Assembly: GCA_046727175.1 (NCBI GenBank) | Contig: JBKPCD010000125.1 | Coordinates: 1 to 34,154 of the forward strand | DNA: 34,154 bases | From: JBKPCD01 sp046727175 | GTDB taxonomy: Bacteria; Acidobacteriota; Vicinamibacteria; Vicinamibacterales; 2-12-FULL-66-21 | Direction of reading: 5' to 3' | Shown here: positions 24,080 through 31,807 of the stretch, one piece after another | How positions within the stretch are numbered: the stretch's first letter is position 1 | Layout of the letters: each line of letters starts with the position of its first letter | Notes under the pieces: model-generated | Told to the model about the DNA's origin: nothing | What the model saw: the letters and a program-made list of their open reading frames with translations, nothing else | The model's database searches: none | Made by a program: the position numbers and the translations under genes

Positions 24080-24143
24080 GGCTTCAGCCGGAGTGCGCAG
24101 CTTTAGCTGTGCGTCGGCGTCTCACACGCGGGCCTGAAGCCCC
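24080..24143. repeat. REP-like palindrome cluster upstream of ruvX
   Basis: Three small palindromes in a row: GGCTTCAGCC (24080-24089), CAGCTTTAGCTG within a larger stem (24098-24109), and GGGCCTGAAGCCCC (24130-24143). The first and last are near-inverse copies, so the whole segment can fold as one stem. Confidence 0.55.
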
Positions 24144-24174
24144 GCTCTCCGCCCCTTCGGTGTACGCTGGATTC

Positions 24175-24636
24175 GTGCGGGTTCTGGGGATCGATTACGG
24201 ACGACGTCGGATCGGGCTGGCGATTTCCGACGCAACGGGGTTACTGGCGCGCCCATGGAAGACAATCGCCAATTCGGGCACGCATACCGACATCGCCAAC
24301 GTGCTGGCGAGCGAGATTCTCAGGCTGCGCGAGGAGGGCGATGGACTGGAAGCGGTTGTCCTCGGGCTTCCGCGGCGGCTTGGTGGCGAACCGAACGAGC
24401 AGACGAACGAGGTCAAAGCACTCGCAGCCGACCTGGAGCCGGTGATCGGCGTGGCGCTGGTCCTTCAGGATGAACGCCTGACCAGCCGGGAAGCCGACGG
24501 CTTGCTGGCGCGATCCGAGAAGGACTGGCGCAAGCGAAAGGCTTCCCTGGATGCCACGGCCGCTGCGATCATTCTCCAGGATTATCTCGACAGCCGTGCG
24601 ACGGCGACCGGCGAGTGGGGGGATCGCCAGTCGTGA
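24175..24636 (+). CDS. ruvX: Holliday junction resolvase-like protein RuvX/YqgF
   Basis: A 153-residue protein with the RNase H-like fold of the YqgF family, implicated in Holliday junction resolution and 16S rRNA processing. GTG at 24175 starts the standard VRVLGIDYGRRRIGLAISD, with the first acidic residue D7. Further motifs are VVLGLPRRLGGEPNEQT, LQDERLTSREAD with the catalytic acidic region, and KASLDATAAAIILQDYL at the end. The last bases overlap the start of mltG (GTGA), a classic yqgF-mltG pair. The open frame upstream of 24175 runs through a palindrome cluster and is not coding. Confidence 0.93.
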   Translation: MRVLGIDYGRRRIGLAISDATGLLARPWKTIANSGTHTDIANVLASEILRLREEGDGLEAVVLGLPRRLGGEPNEQTNEVKALAADLEPVIGVALVLQDERLTSREADGLLARSEKDWRKRKASLDATAAAIILQDYLDSRATATGEWGDRQS

Positions 24637-25667
24637 AGCGGCTGCTGCTCGCTTTCGTCGCGATCGTCTTGATCGGTCTCGGCGCCGCCAGCTGGTTCTA
24701 CGTTTCCCTCCATCGCCCCTTCAAAGGGTACGCCGACGCGGAAACCTACGTGGAGATTCCGCAGGGAAGCGGCTCGAAGCTGATGGCGCGGCGACTTGCA
24801 GACGCCGGCGTCGTGCGCAGTCCCACTACATTCCGAATCGCCGTCTGGCTCAGCGGCGCCGGACGACGTCTCCAGGCCGGCGAATATCGATTCGATCGGC
24901 CGATGACGCCAGCGGAAGTGGTCGACAAGATCGCGCGTGGCGACGTCTACCTAAGGCCGATCACGTTTCGCGAAGGTCTGACGATCCGCGAGATGGCGTC
25001 GATCTTCGAAGAGAAGGGATTCGGACCGGCGTCGACCTTCGTCGAAGCGGCATCGCAAGGAGCGCGAATACATTCGTTCGATCCCGACGCGCGTGACCTC
25101 GAGGGCTATCTCTTCCCGGATACGTATGCGCTCCCCCGAAGCGCGACCGCCGACCAGCTCGTCGCGGGAATGATCGGGCAGTTCGAGAGAGCGCTCACGC
25201 CCGAGTTGCGCGCCGGCGCTGCCGCTCGCGGCGTGAGCATCCGTGAGCTGGTCACGCTCGCGTCGATCGTCGAGAAGGAAACCGGCAAGCCCGAAGAACG
25301 CCCGCTCATTGCAGCCGTCTACACGAATCGGCTGAAGATCGGGATGGGACTCCAGTGCGACCCGACGGTCATCTATGCGCTCGAGCGCGCCGGGCGGTAC
25401 AACGGGAATCTCACGCGGGAGGATCTGAAGGTCGATTCACCGTACAACACTTACCGTTATCCAGGGCTCCCGCCGGGACCGATAGCATCGCCGGGGCTGG
25501 CATCTCTCGAAGCCGCCGCGCACCCGGCCGCCGTCACCTATTTGTATTTCGTCAGCCGCAACGACGGCTCGCACGCTTTCGCGACGACGCTCGACGAGCA
25601 CAACCGCAACGTGCAGCAGTATCAGGTCCAATACTTCCGCGACAAGCGCCGGCAGTCGAATCACTAG
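24633..25667 (+). CDS. mltG: Endolytic murein transglycosylase MltG
   Basis: An inner-membrane lytic transglycosylase that cuts nascent glycan strands and ends their growth. GTG at 24633 overlaps the ruvX stop by 4 nt and follows a GGGGGGA box. The 344-residue protein has one membrane helix (about 3-24), a LysM-like region (about 40-100) and the YceG domain, with ASIVEKETG around E214 (the catalytic Glu of E. coli lies in the same motif), RLKIGMGLQCDPTVIYAL and SPYNTYRYPGLPPGPIASPGLASLEAAAHPA. The last codons and TAG stop lie inside the first heptamers of the array that follows. Confidence 0.95.
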   Translation: MKRLLLAFVAIVLIGLGAASWFYVSLHRPFKGYADAETYVEIPQGSGSKLMARRLADAGVVRSPTTFRIAVWLSGAGRRLQAGEYRFDRPMTPAEVVDKIARGDVYLRPITFREGLTIREMASIFEEKGFGPASTFVEAASQGARIHSFDPDARDLEGYLFPDTYALPRSATADQLVAGMIGQFERALTPELRAGAAARGVSIRELVTLASIVEKETGKPEERPLIAAVYTNRLKIGMGLQCDPTVIYALERAGRYNGNLTREDLKVDSPYNTYRYPGLPPGPIASPGLASLEAAAHPAAVTYLYFVSRNDGSHAFATTLDEHNRNVQQYQVQYFRDKRRQSNH

Positions 25668-25844
25668 TCCCTGATCTCTGATCGTGAATCCCTGATGGTG
25701 AATCCCTAATCTCGGAATCCTCGAATCACGCATCGATGAATCGCTTAGTCCGAGTCCTCGCATGCGTGGACTCGCGAATTCCCGATCGGACTCGCCGAAC
25801 CGCACTCCGGTCCGAAACCCGAACTCCGAATCCCGAAACTAGAC
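25657..25844. repeat. Two heptamer arrays downstream of mltG
   Basis: The first block, 25657-25727, reads CGAATCA, CTAGTCC, CTGATCT, CTGATCG, TGAATCC, CTGATGG, TGAATCC, CTAATCT, then slips to 8 and 7 bp. It includes the mltG stop. The second block, 25810-25844, is GTCCGAA, ACCCGAA, CTCCGAA, TCCCGAA, ACTAGAC, close to the units at 3195 and 12050. No gene is visible in 25668-25947. Confidence 0.85.
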
Positions 25845-25857
25845 CACTACCCGGCGT

Positions 25858-25874
25858 TACTACATCTGGTAGTA
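25858..25874. promoter_or_regulatory. Inverted repeat TACTAC-N5-GTAGTA, candidate operator
   Basis: A perfect 6-bp inverted repeat with a 5-nt spacer lies 74 nt before the TonB-receptor start and outside the heptamer array. Its half sites resemble BlaI/CopY-family operators (TACTACA...TGTAGTA), but the spacing is one base longer than in that consensus. A regulator site is plausible; the regulator is not in this window. Confidence 0.4.
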
Positions 25875-25947
25875 GCTTTGTCGGCTCAATACAGTTGTGG
25901 CGGCGGCAGCCGAATAAGCCACACAGGTGCGGCGTAAAGGAGAAGCG

Positions 25948-28659
25948 ATGGTCAGAGTGGCACGGTGGACGGTCGTGTTGTCGGCGCTTGCGACGACCAC
26001 CGCACTCGCGGCCACTCAGATTACGGGTGTCGTCAAAGACCAATCCGGAGCACTCGTCGATCAGGCAGTCATCGTACTGATGACGGCCGACCAGACACCG
26101 GTGGCGACCGCGCGAACGAATGAGCAAGGCAAGTTCACGATTGAGGCGCCCGCGCCAGGACGGTACCTTCTCACGGCGACGGCCGCTCATCTCGGAGAGG
26201 CGCGGATTCCTCTGACCCTCGGCGAAGCGTCCCCAGCTCCCCTGGAGATCGTGCTTCGAGTTGGCGCGCTCCGCGAGGAGGTGACGGTTACCGCGTCCGT
26301 AGACCTCGTCGACGAAGTGCGTCGCGCTGGTCAACCCGTCAGCGTCATCGACACCGATGCGATCGCAACTCGCGTGACGACAGTGGTCGCGCAAGCGGTC
26401 GAGGGGGAAACCGGGGTTCAGCTCCAGCAGACCAGCCCGACGATGGGCGGCGTGTTCATCCGTGGGTTGACCGGCAACAAGGTGAACGTCTTCGTCGACG
26501 GCATTCGGTACTCGAACGGCGCGCAGCGCGGTGGCGTGAACACGTTCCTCGATCTCATCGAGCCGGGGAGTCTCGACACGATCGAGGTCGTGCGCGGGCC
26601 CTCGAGCGCTCAATACGGGAGTGACGCGCTCGGTGGAAGTGTCCAGTTCCTGACGCGTCCGCCGCTGCTCTCGGACGGCACCAGCGCTCGCTGGGGTGGA
26701 TCGTTCAGCGCAAGTTTCGGCACGGGACATCGATACGGCGGCGGACAGGCGTTCGGGTCGTACATGGCTCCGAGTTTCGGAATCACTGGGGCGCTTTCCG
26801 GTCGAGGCGTTGGGTCGATTCGACCGGGTGGTGGCGTGGATTCGCACGCCGCAGTGACACGGTTTTTCGGAATACCGTCGGACCTTCTGATGGACGATCG
26901 GCTGCCAGACACGGGCTTTCATCAGATCGGCGGATCCGTCCGTGGGCAGTGGGCGGCGTCCCCGGGTACCCGGATCGTGTTCAGCTACATGCGCACGAAT
27001 CAGGACAAAGGCAATCGATACGATCAACTGCTCGGTGGTGATGGGAACCTCATCGCCGAGCTCAACGATCTGTCTCTCGATCTATTTTCCGCTCGTGCCG
27101 AACGGCTCGGAGCCGGACTCTTCGACCACGCGTCGATCACGTACTCCGTCAACAGCCAACGCGAAGAGCGCGTCAATCAGGGAGGGAACGGCAATCCGGC
27201 AGCGACGATCGGCCACGAGCCGGAACGCACGACAGCTCACGGCATCCAGGGTGTGCTCACGAAGCAGGTCTCGACGCGCCAGGCAGTGTCAGTCGGCGGG
27301 GATGTCTATTTCGAACGACTCACCTCTCAATCGTTCAACGTAAATCCGCTGACCGGTGCCGTGTCGGCACGACGTCCCCGAATCCCGCACAACGCGCAGT
27401 TCACGCAAGGAGGAGTATTCGCCCAGTCAACCTTCGATGTGGCGCCGGATCGGGTACGGCTCGTCGGCGCGTTGAGGTTCGGCGGCGCTCACTACGAGGC
27501 GCACGCATCAGACAGCCCCGTCGTGAACGGACAGCCGCTCTGGCCGAACGACTCGTTGACCGCGAGTGACGTCACGTTCCGCGCCGCTGCGGTATTCACG
27601 CCGTCTGATACCTGGACCATCCTCGGCTCCGTCAGCCGCGGATTCCGCGCGCCGCACATGACCGACCTTGGCACGCTTGGCCTCACAGCATCGGGTTTCG
27701 AAGTCGCGGCGCCCGACGTCGCGGGTCTCGGTGGATTCGTCGGAACCACCGCCGATGCATCGGCCGTCTCGAGCGGCAGGCCTGTGTCACAGCTGGACCC
27801 TGAAACGAGCCTTCAATACGAAGGCTCTGTCGGGTACCGACAGAAGACGTGGCGCACCGAGCTGACGCTGTTCGTCAACAACATCTACGACAACATACAG
27901 AAGCAGGCATTGATTCTTCCCCAGGGCGCAGTTGGTCTGTCGCTTGGTGGCGAGACGATTACGTCCCAGAACGCGAATGGCGTCGTGTTCGTCGCCGTGT
28001 CAACCGCACCGGTTCTCGTGCGCGCGAACTTCGACAAGGCACGGATATGGGGCATCGAGCACACGGCTGGAGTCAGATTCGGCACCGACCTCGCGCTGAA
28101 CACCGCGTTCACGTATTTGCGCGGGCGGGATACGACAACCGATCTGCCGCCGAATATCGAAGGCGGGACGCCGGCGCCAGAGGGTTATGTGACGCTGCGC
28201 TGGAACGCGCGCGGCGGTCGCTGGTGGCTCGAACCGTACACGCATTTCGCGTGGAAGCAGACGCACCTCTCGTCACTCGATCTCGGCGACCGCCGAACGG
28301 GCGCCGCGCGCAGCCGCGGTAGCATCCAGGCGTTTTTCAACAATGGTGCACGGGCGCGCGGCTGGATCGGACCTGGAGGAGACGACATTCCCGGAACCGC
28401 CGACGACGTGCTGCTCGTGACGAATGAGACGCTCGCGCAGATTCAGAATCGCGTCCTCGGCGTGGGCGTCAATTCCTCGCCGCTGTTCACAGAGGTGCCG
28501 GGATATGCGACATTCGGCATTCGCGCGGGCCTTCGGAAGGGAGCTCACGAGCTCGTCGCAGACGTCGAGAACGTCGATGACGAGAACTACCGCGGGATCA
28601 GCTGGGGGATCGATGCACCAGGACTCGGCGTGTCAGTGAGATATCTGGTTCGTTTTTGA
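25948..28659 (+). CDS. TonB-dependent outer-membrane receptor
   Basis: A 903-residue protein. ATG at 25948 is set by an AAAGGAG box six bases upstream. Signal peptide about 1-21 (cleavage ALA-AT), then a carboxypeptidase-regulatory-like beta domain (about 22-105, ITGVVKDQSGALVDQAVIVL...GRYLLTATA), a plug domain (about 115-225, with GVFIRGLTGNKVNVFVDGIR and IEVVRGPSSAQYGSDALGGSVQFL) and a barrel ending in YLVRF. Barrel motif SRGFRAPHMTDL resembles the FRAP box of heme receptors, so a heme or metal-chelate ligand is possible but not proven. Energy would come from TonB-ExbBD, encoded elsewhere. A candidate operator lies 74 nt upstream. Confidence 0.93.
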   Translation: MVRVARWTVVLSALATTTALAATQITGVVKDQSGALVDQAVIVLMTADQTPVATARTNEQGKFTIEAPAPGRYLLTATAAHLGEARIPLTLGEASPAPLEIVLRVGALREEVTVTASVDLVDEVRRAGQPVSVIDTDAIATRVTTVVAQAVEGETGVQLQQTSPTMGGVFIRGLTGNKVNVFVDGIRYSNGAQRGGVNTFLDLIEPGSLDTIEVVRGPSSAQYGSDALGGSVQFLTRPPLLSDGTSARWGGSFSASFGTGHRYGGGQAFGSYMAPSFGITGALSGRGVGSIRPGGGVDSHAAVTRFFGIPSDLLMDDRLPDTGFHQIGGSVRGQWAASPGTRIVFSYMRTNQDKGNRYDQLLGGDGNLIAELNDLSLDLFSARAERLGAGLFDHASITYSVNSQREERVNQGGNGNPAATIGHEPERTTAHGIQGVLTKQVSTRQAVSVGGDVYFERLTSQSFNVNPLTGAVSARRPRIPHNAQFTQGGVFAQSTFDVAPDRVRLVGALRFGGAHYEAHASDSPVVNGQPLWPNDSLTASDVTFRAAAVFTPSDTWTILGSVSRGFRAPHMTDLGTLGLTASGFEVAAPDVAGLGGFVGTTADASAVSSGRPVSQLDPETSLQYEGSVGYRQKTWRTELTLFVNNIYDNIQKQALILPQGAVGLSLGGETITSQNANGVVFVAVSTAPVLVRANFDKARIWGIEHTAGVRFGTDLALNTAFTYLRGRDTTTDLPPNIEGGTPAPEGYVTLRWNARGGRWWLEPYTHFAWKQTHLSSLDLGDRRTGAARSRGSIQAFFNNGARARGWIGPGGDDIPGTADDVLLVTNETLAQIQNRVLGVGVNSSPLFTEVPGYATFGIRAGLRKGAHELVADVENVDDENYRGISWGIDAPGLGVSVRYLVRF

Positions 28660-28915
28660 TCCGCGGACCCGTAATCGAACACGGAAGGAGGCCGATACGG
28701 GAAAACATCAACGAGACGCGGATTGACACGGAGAAATGCGGATGCGGAACACACTCCAACGAGACGCGGATTGTCGTGGGAGACGCGGATGACGCTAGAG
28801 AGCGCTCCGAAACGCTCTGAACGAGCCGACGGAGTCGATCTTAAAACGCCGTGTATCTCATTATTGAGGGTTGAGTAATCCGCGTACGTCCGCGAGAATC
28901 CGCGTCTCGTTCAGG
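28657..28915. repeat. ATCCGCG-type repeats with long inverted arms
   Basis: AACGAGACGCGGATT occurs twice in direct orientation (28710-28724 and 28758-28772) and once as its exact inverse AATCCGCGTCTCGTT (28897-28911); shorter CGCGGAT or ATCCGCG copies surround them. The first unit overlaps the TGA stop of the receptor gene. The segment separates convergent genes and may serve as a two-way terminator. No gene is seen in 28660-28933. Confidence 0.8.
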
Positions 28916-28933
28916 GCTCAGCGAAAATCGGCG

Positions 28934-29818
28934 TCATCGTTCACCCCACTTCAGCTTTTGCCGTAACAGCTCGAAATAGGATCGCTTCGGGGCACGGACG
29001 ACGTTTAGGGCTCGTTCCGCGCGGCGAATCTCGACGATGTCCTCAGTCTCGAGCGGGTGACCGAACTGGCCGTCGAATGTCGCGAACACTTCATCGTTTG
29101 CGCCATCCATCGTCGGCTGAACGCGGACCTCCGACGATCCGGGAACCACGACGGGTCTGTTCGTCAGCATGTGCGGCGCGATCGGCGTCAACAGCAAGGC
29201 GTCCATCGAGGGGTGCACGATCGGTCCCCCAGCCGCGAGGTTGTACGCCGTCGATCCGGTCGGGGTCGCGACGATCAGACCGTCCGCGCGGACGCGCATC
29301 ACCGGCTGCTCGCCGATCGACACGGACAAATCGATGATGCGAGAGAGCGCCGCCTTGGTGATGACGACGTCGTTGAGCACGAGGCGGTCGGCGTAGACGC
29401 CGTCGCCACGCAGCGTACGGGCACGCAGCATGACCCGCTTGTCGATCTGCGCCTCGCCTTCGAGCACCGCTTCGAGCGACTCGAAGAGCTCCCCGAGCGG
29501 GATCTCCGTGAGGAACCCGAGGCTGCCGAAGTTCACGCCGAGAATTGGGACGCTCGAGCCCGATTGCGCGATACGGCCGGCCATCCCGATGAACGTCCCG
29601 TCGCCGCCGAGCACAACGATGAGGTCGCAGTTCCTCGGCAGTTCGTCGCGGCTCGACGTTGGCCGGCCGGGTGGAAGACCGACAAGGGCAGCCGTGTCGG
29701 TCTCGAAGACGGCCTTCAGATTCCGCGCTTCGAGCCAGCCCGCGAGTTCCGCCAGGACGCCCGCTGCCGCATCGAGGTGATGTTTCGCGACCAGGCCGAC
29801 TCGTTGTATCTGTGTCAT
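28934..29818 (-). CDS. nadK: NAD kinase
   Basis: Phosphorylates NAD to NADP in the cytoplasm. 294 residues. Signature motifs: GGDGT at 71-75 with VVLGGDGTFIGMAGRI, NFGSLGFLTE, LNDVVITK (the NE/ND substrate motif), and RADGLIVATPTGSTAYNLAAGGPIVHP. It is the last gene of the ymdB-xseA-xseB-ispA-tlyA-nadK run, three bases after tlyA. In many bacteria recN follows nadK; here the convergent TonB receptor gene does. Confidence 0.96.
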   Translation of the reverse strand: MTQIQRVGLVAKHHLDAAAGVLAELAGWLEARNLKAVFETDTAALVGLPPGRPTSSRDELPRNCDLIVVLGGDGTFIGMAGRIAQSGSSVPILGVNFGSLGFLTEIPLGELFESLEAVLEGEAQIDKRVMLRARTLRGDGVYADRLVLNDVVITKAALSRIIDLSVSIGEQPVMRVRADGLIVATPTGSTAYNLAAGGPIVHPSMDALLLTPIAPHMLTNRPVVVPGSSEVRVQPTMDGANDEVFATFDGQFGHPLETEDIVEIRRAERALNVVRAPKRSYFELLRQKLKWGER

Positions 29819-29821
29819 CGC

Positions 29822-30595
29822 TCAGACGCCTGTGCACTCGACCTGGTGACCGGTGCGTCGCAGATGAAGGAGCATCTCGCGGTTGCCTTCCATGCCGGCG
29901 ATCGGTGAGTCCGTCGTGCCGGCGCGCACCAATCCTAGCGCATCTGCGCGCGCCACAACTTCGTCGAGCACGCGCCGGCGCACCGCGTCGTCTCGCACGA
30001 TTCCGCCCTTCAGGACCTCGGAGCGGCCCGCCTCGAACTGCGGCTTCACCAGCGCGATGACGTCCCCGTCCTCTTCGAGGAGCGGGGGAATTACCGGGAG
30101 GATGTGCTTCAGCGAGATGAACGACACGTCAATGGTGATGATGTCGAATGTCTGCGCATCCGGCGGCAGCTGATCGCGTGTCAGCGTTCGCGCGTTGACG
30201 CGCTCGATGACGACCACACGCGGATCGTTCCGCAGCTTCCAATCGAGCTGTCCATGGCCGACGTCCAGCGCGACCACTCGTGCGGCGCCGCGTCGCAGCA
30301 GGACGTCAGTGAATCCCCCGGTAGACGCGCCGATGTCGAAAGCGAGGTACCCATCGACGGCGATGTGAAAGTGATCCAGCGCGTAGGCCAGTTTCACGCC
30401 ACCGCGGCTGACGTAGGGATGATCGTCGGCGAGCAGTGTAACGGTGGCATCCGGGTCGACGGCAGTTCCTGCCTTTGTCACCGCGTGACCGGCGACCCGC
30501 ACCTGACCGGCAAGGATGAGCGCACGTGCGCGATCTCGCGAGGCGGCAAGGCCGCGATCGACGAGCAGCAGATCGAGCCGACGTCTGTTTTTCAA
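29822..30595 (-). CDS. tlyA: TlyA-type rRNA 2'-O-methyltransferase (S4 plus FtsJ domains)
   Basis: A 257-residue protein of the TlyA family, which methylates cytidine 2'-OH groups in 16S and 23S rRNA. An N-terminal S4 RNA-binding domain (about 5-60, RLDLLLVDRGLAASRDRARALILAGQV region) precedes an FtsJ-like SAM domain with AFDIGASTGGFTDVLL (85-100), ALDVGHGQLD and LVKPQFE. The start is TTG at 30595, overlapping the ispA stop as TTGA, so translation is coupled; no ATG or GTG is better placed. The family name comes from a haemolysin phenotype, but the motifs here support a methyltransferase. Confidence 0.93.
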   Translation of the reverse strand: MKNRRRLDLLLVDRGLAASRDRARALILAGQVRVAGHAVTKAGTAVDPDATVTLLADDHPYVSRGGVKLAYALDHFHIAVDGYLAFDIGASTGGFTDVLLRRGAARVVALDVGHGQLDWKLRNDPRVVVIERVNARTLTRDQLPPDAQTFDIITIDVSFISLKHILPVIPPLLEEDGDVIALVKPQFEAGRSEVLKGGIVRDDAVRRRVLDEVVARADALGLVRAGTTDSPIAGMEGNREMLLHLRRTGHQVECTGV

Positions 30596-31539
30596 TGGCT
30601 GCGAGAGACGACCCAGCGTGCGATTGCCGTCAGCTGACCACCAACGCCCGCCGCGGTCACCGCCGCGATTGCGCGGTCAGCGCTCTCGAGCGCGAGTCGG
30701 CGTGACTCCTCGATGCCATAGAGGGCGGGATAGGTGGGCTTGCCGGCGGCCGCATCCTTGCCGGCTGTCTTGCCGAGTTTCGCGGCGGCGCCTTCGACGT
30801 CGAGGATGTCGTCCACGATCTGAAACGCCAGGCCGACGTGCGCGCCGTACATACCGATCGCGTTCAGCAGCGGATCGTCAGCCCCGACCATGATCGCACC
30901 GGCCAGCGCCGACGCGCGAATGAGTGCGCCCGTCTTGCGCGCGTGCATGCCTCGGAGGTCTTCGTCGTCGAGACGCGCGGCTCCGGCTGCTGCCGCCTCG
31001 AGATCGGTTGCTTGACCCCCTACCATCCCGGCAGCGCCGGCCGCGTGAGCGATGAGCTCAATCACTCGGAGCTTGCGCGAATCGTGCTCGCTGGCGCGCC
31101 CGTCCGGCGAAACCGGCTCACGCGCGAGCAGCCAGAACGCTTCCGTAAGGAGTGCGTCGCCCGAGAGAATTGCGAAACCTTCGCCATAGACGACGTGGGC
31201 CGTCGGCTTGCCGCGGCGCAACGTGTCGTTGTCCATCGCCGGCAGGTCGTCGTGGACGAGCGAGTACGTGTGAATCATCTCCAGCGCACAGGCTGCCGGA
31301 AGCGCGAGCCGGTCGGCGTCCCCGGCGTCGAGACCGCGAAGCTCGCCGCATGCTTCTGCGCTGGCCAGCGTGAGCATCGGCCGCAGTCGTTTTCCCCCGG
31401 CGAAGAGGCTGTAACGCATGGACTCCGCAACCATCGACGGGACCCGGGGACTGGCAGGAAGGAACTGCTCGAGCGCTCGCTCAACTGTCTGTCGCCGCTC
31501 TTCGAGCCAGACGGCAAGCAGGTCAGGCGTTACGGTCAC
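30592..31539 (-). CDS. ispA: Farnesyl diphosphate synthase-type polyprenyl synthetase
   Basis: Condenses isopentenyl diphosphate with dimethylallyl/geranyl diphosphate to make the C15 precursor of quinones and undecaprenyl carriers. GTG at 31539 overlaps the xseB stop by 4 nt. The 315-residue protein has GGKRLRP (48-54), the first Asp-rich motif DDLPAMD (D97, D98, D103; two-residue insertion typical of bacterial IspA), GKPT, GQATDL, and the second motif DDILD (243-247). The open frame upstream of 31539 is antisense noise. The order xseA-xseB-ispA is common in bacteria; dxs, often next, is missing here. Confidence 0.94.
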   Translation of the reverse strand: MTVTPDLLAVWLEERRQTVERALEQFLPASPRVPSMVAESMRYSLFAGGKRLRPMLTLASAEACGELRGLDAGDADRLALPAACALEMIHTYSLVHDDLPAMDNDTLRRGKPTAHVVYGEGFAILSGDALLTEAFWLLAREPVSPDGRASEHDSRKLRVIELIAHAAGAAGMVGGQATDLEAAAAGAARLDDEDLRGMHARKTGALIRASALAGAIMVGADDPLLNAIGMYGAHVGLAFQIVDDILDVEGAAAKLGKTAGKDAAAGKPTYPALYGIEESRRLALESADRAIAAVTAAGVGGQLTAIARWVVSRSH

Positions 31540-31787
31540 CGCTGTCCGGCGCCTCCGCCGTCGAGGCCGAGATCCTCTGGCGCCGGCCGCACTTCGCCGC
31601 GCTCGTTCAGGATCTCGATGCGGCGTTCGGCTGCTTCGAGCTTCGTGTGACAGAAACGGGAAAGCTGCACCCCACGTTCGAACAGCTCGAGCGACTTCTC
31701 GAGCGGGAGATCGCCCTGTTCGAGCGTCCTCACAATCGTCTCGAGTTCGTTCAGCGCCGATTCGAAGTCCTTGATGGTCGGATCCAT
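31536..31787 (-). CDS. xseB: Exodeoxyribonuclease VII small subunit
   Basis: An 83-residue protein matching the XseB pattern: DFESALNELETIVRTLEQGDLPLEKSLELFERGVQLSRFCHTKLEAAERRIEIL. Several small subunits bind one XseA to form the single-strand exonuclease. The acidic, glycine-rich tail after about residue 65 is variable in the family. It lies 20 bases after xseA and overlaps ispA by 4 nt. Confidence 0.95.
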   Translation of the reverse strand: MDPTIKDFESALNELETIVRTLEQGDLPLEKSLELFERGVQLSRFCHTKLEAAERRIEILNERGEVRPAPEDLGLDGGGAGQR

Positions 31788-31807
31788 GCTGCTTCAAGAT
31801 TCAAGGT

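Noticed and set aside
28657..28933. Possible insertion-sequence remnant (direct and inverted 15-bp copies)
   Set aside because: No transposase fragment or target-site duplication; the repeats fit the ATCCGCG class seen at two other loci.
31540..31797. N-terminal extension of the IspA frame
   Set aside because: It overlaps xseB in another frame and is Arg-rich; the GTG at 31539 overlapping the xseB stop gives the normal length.
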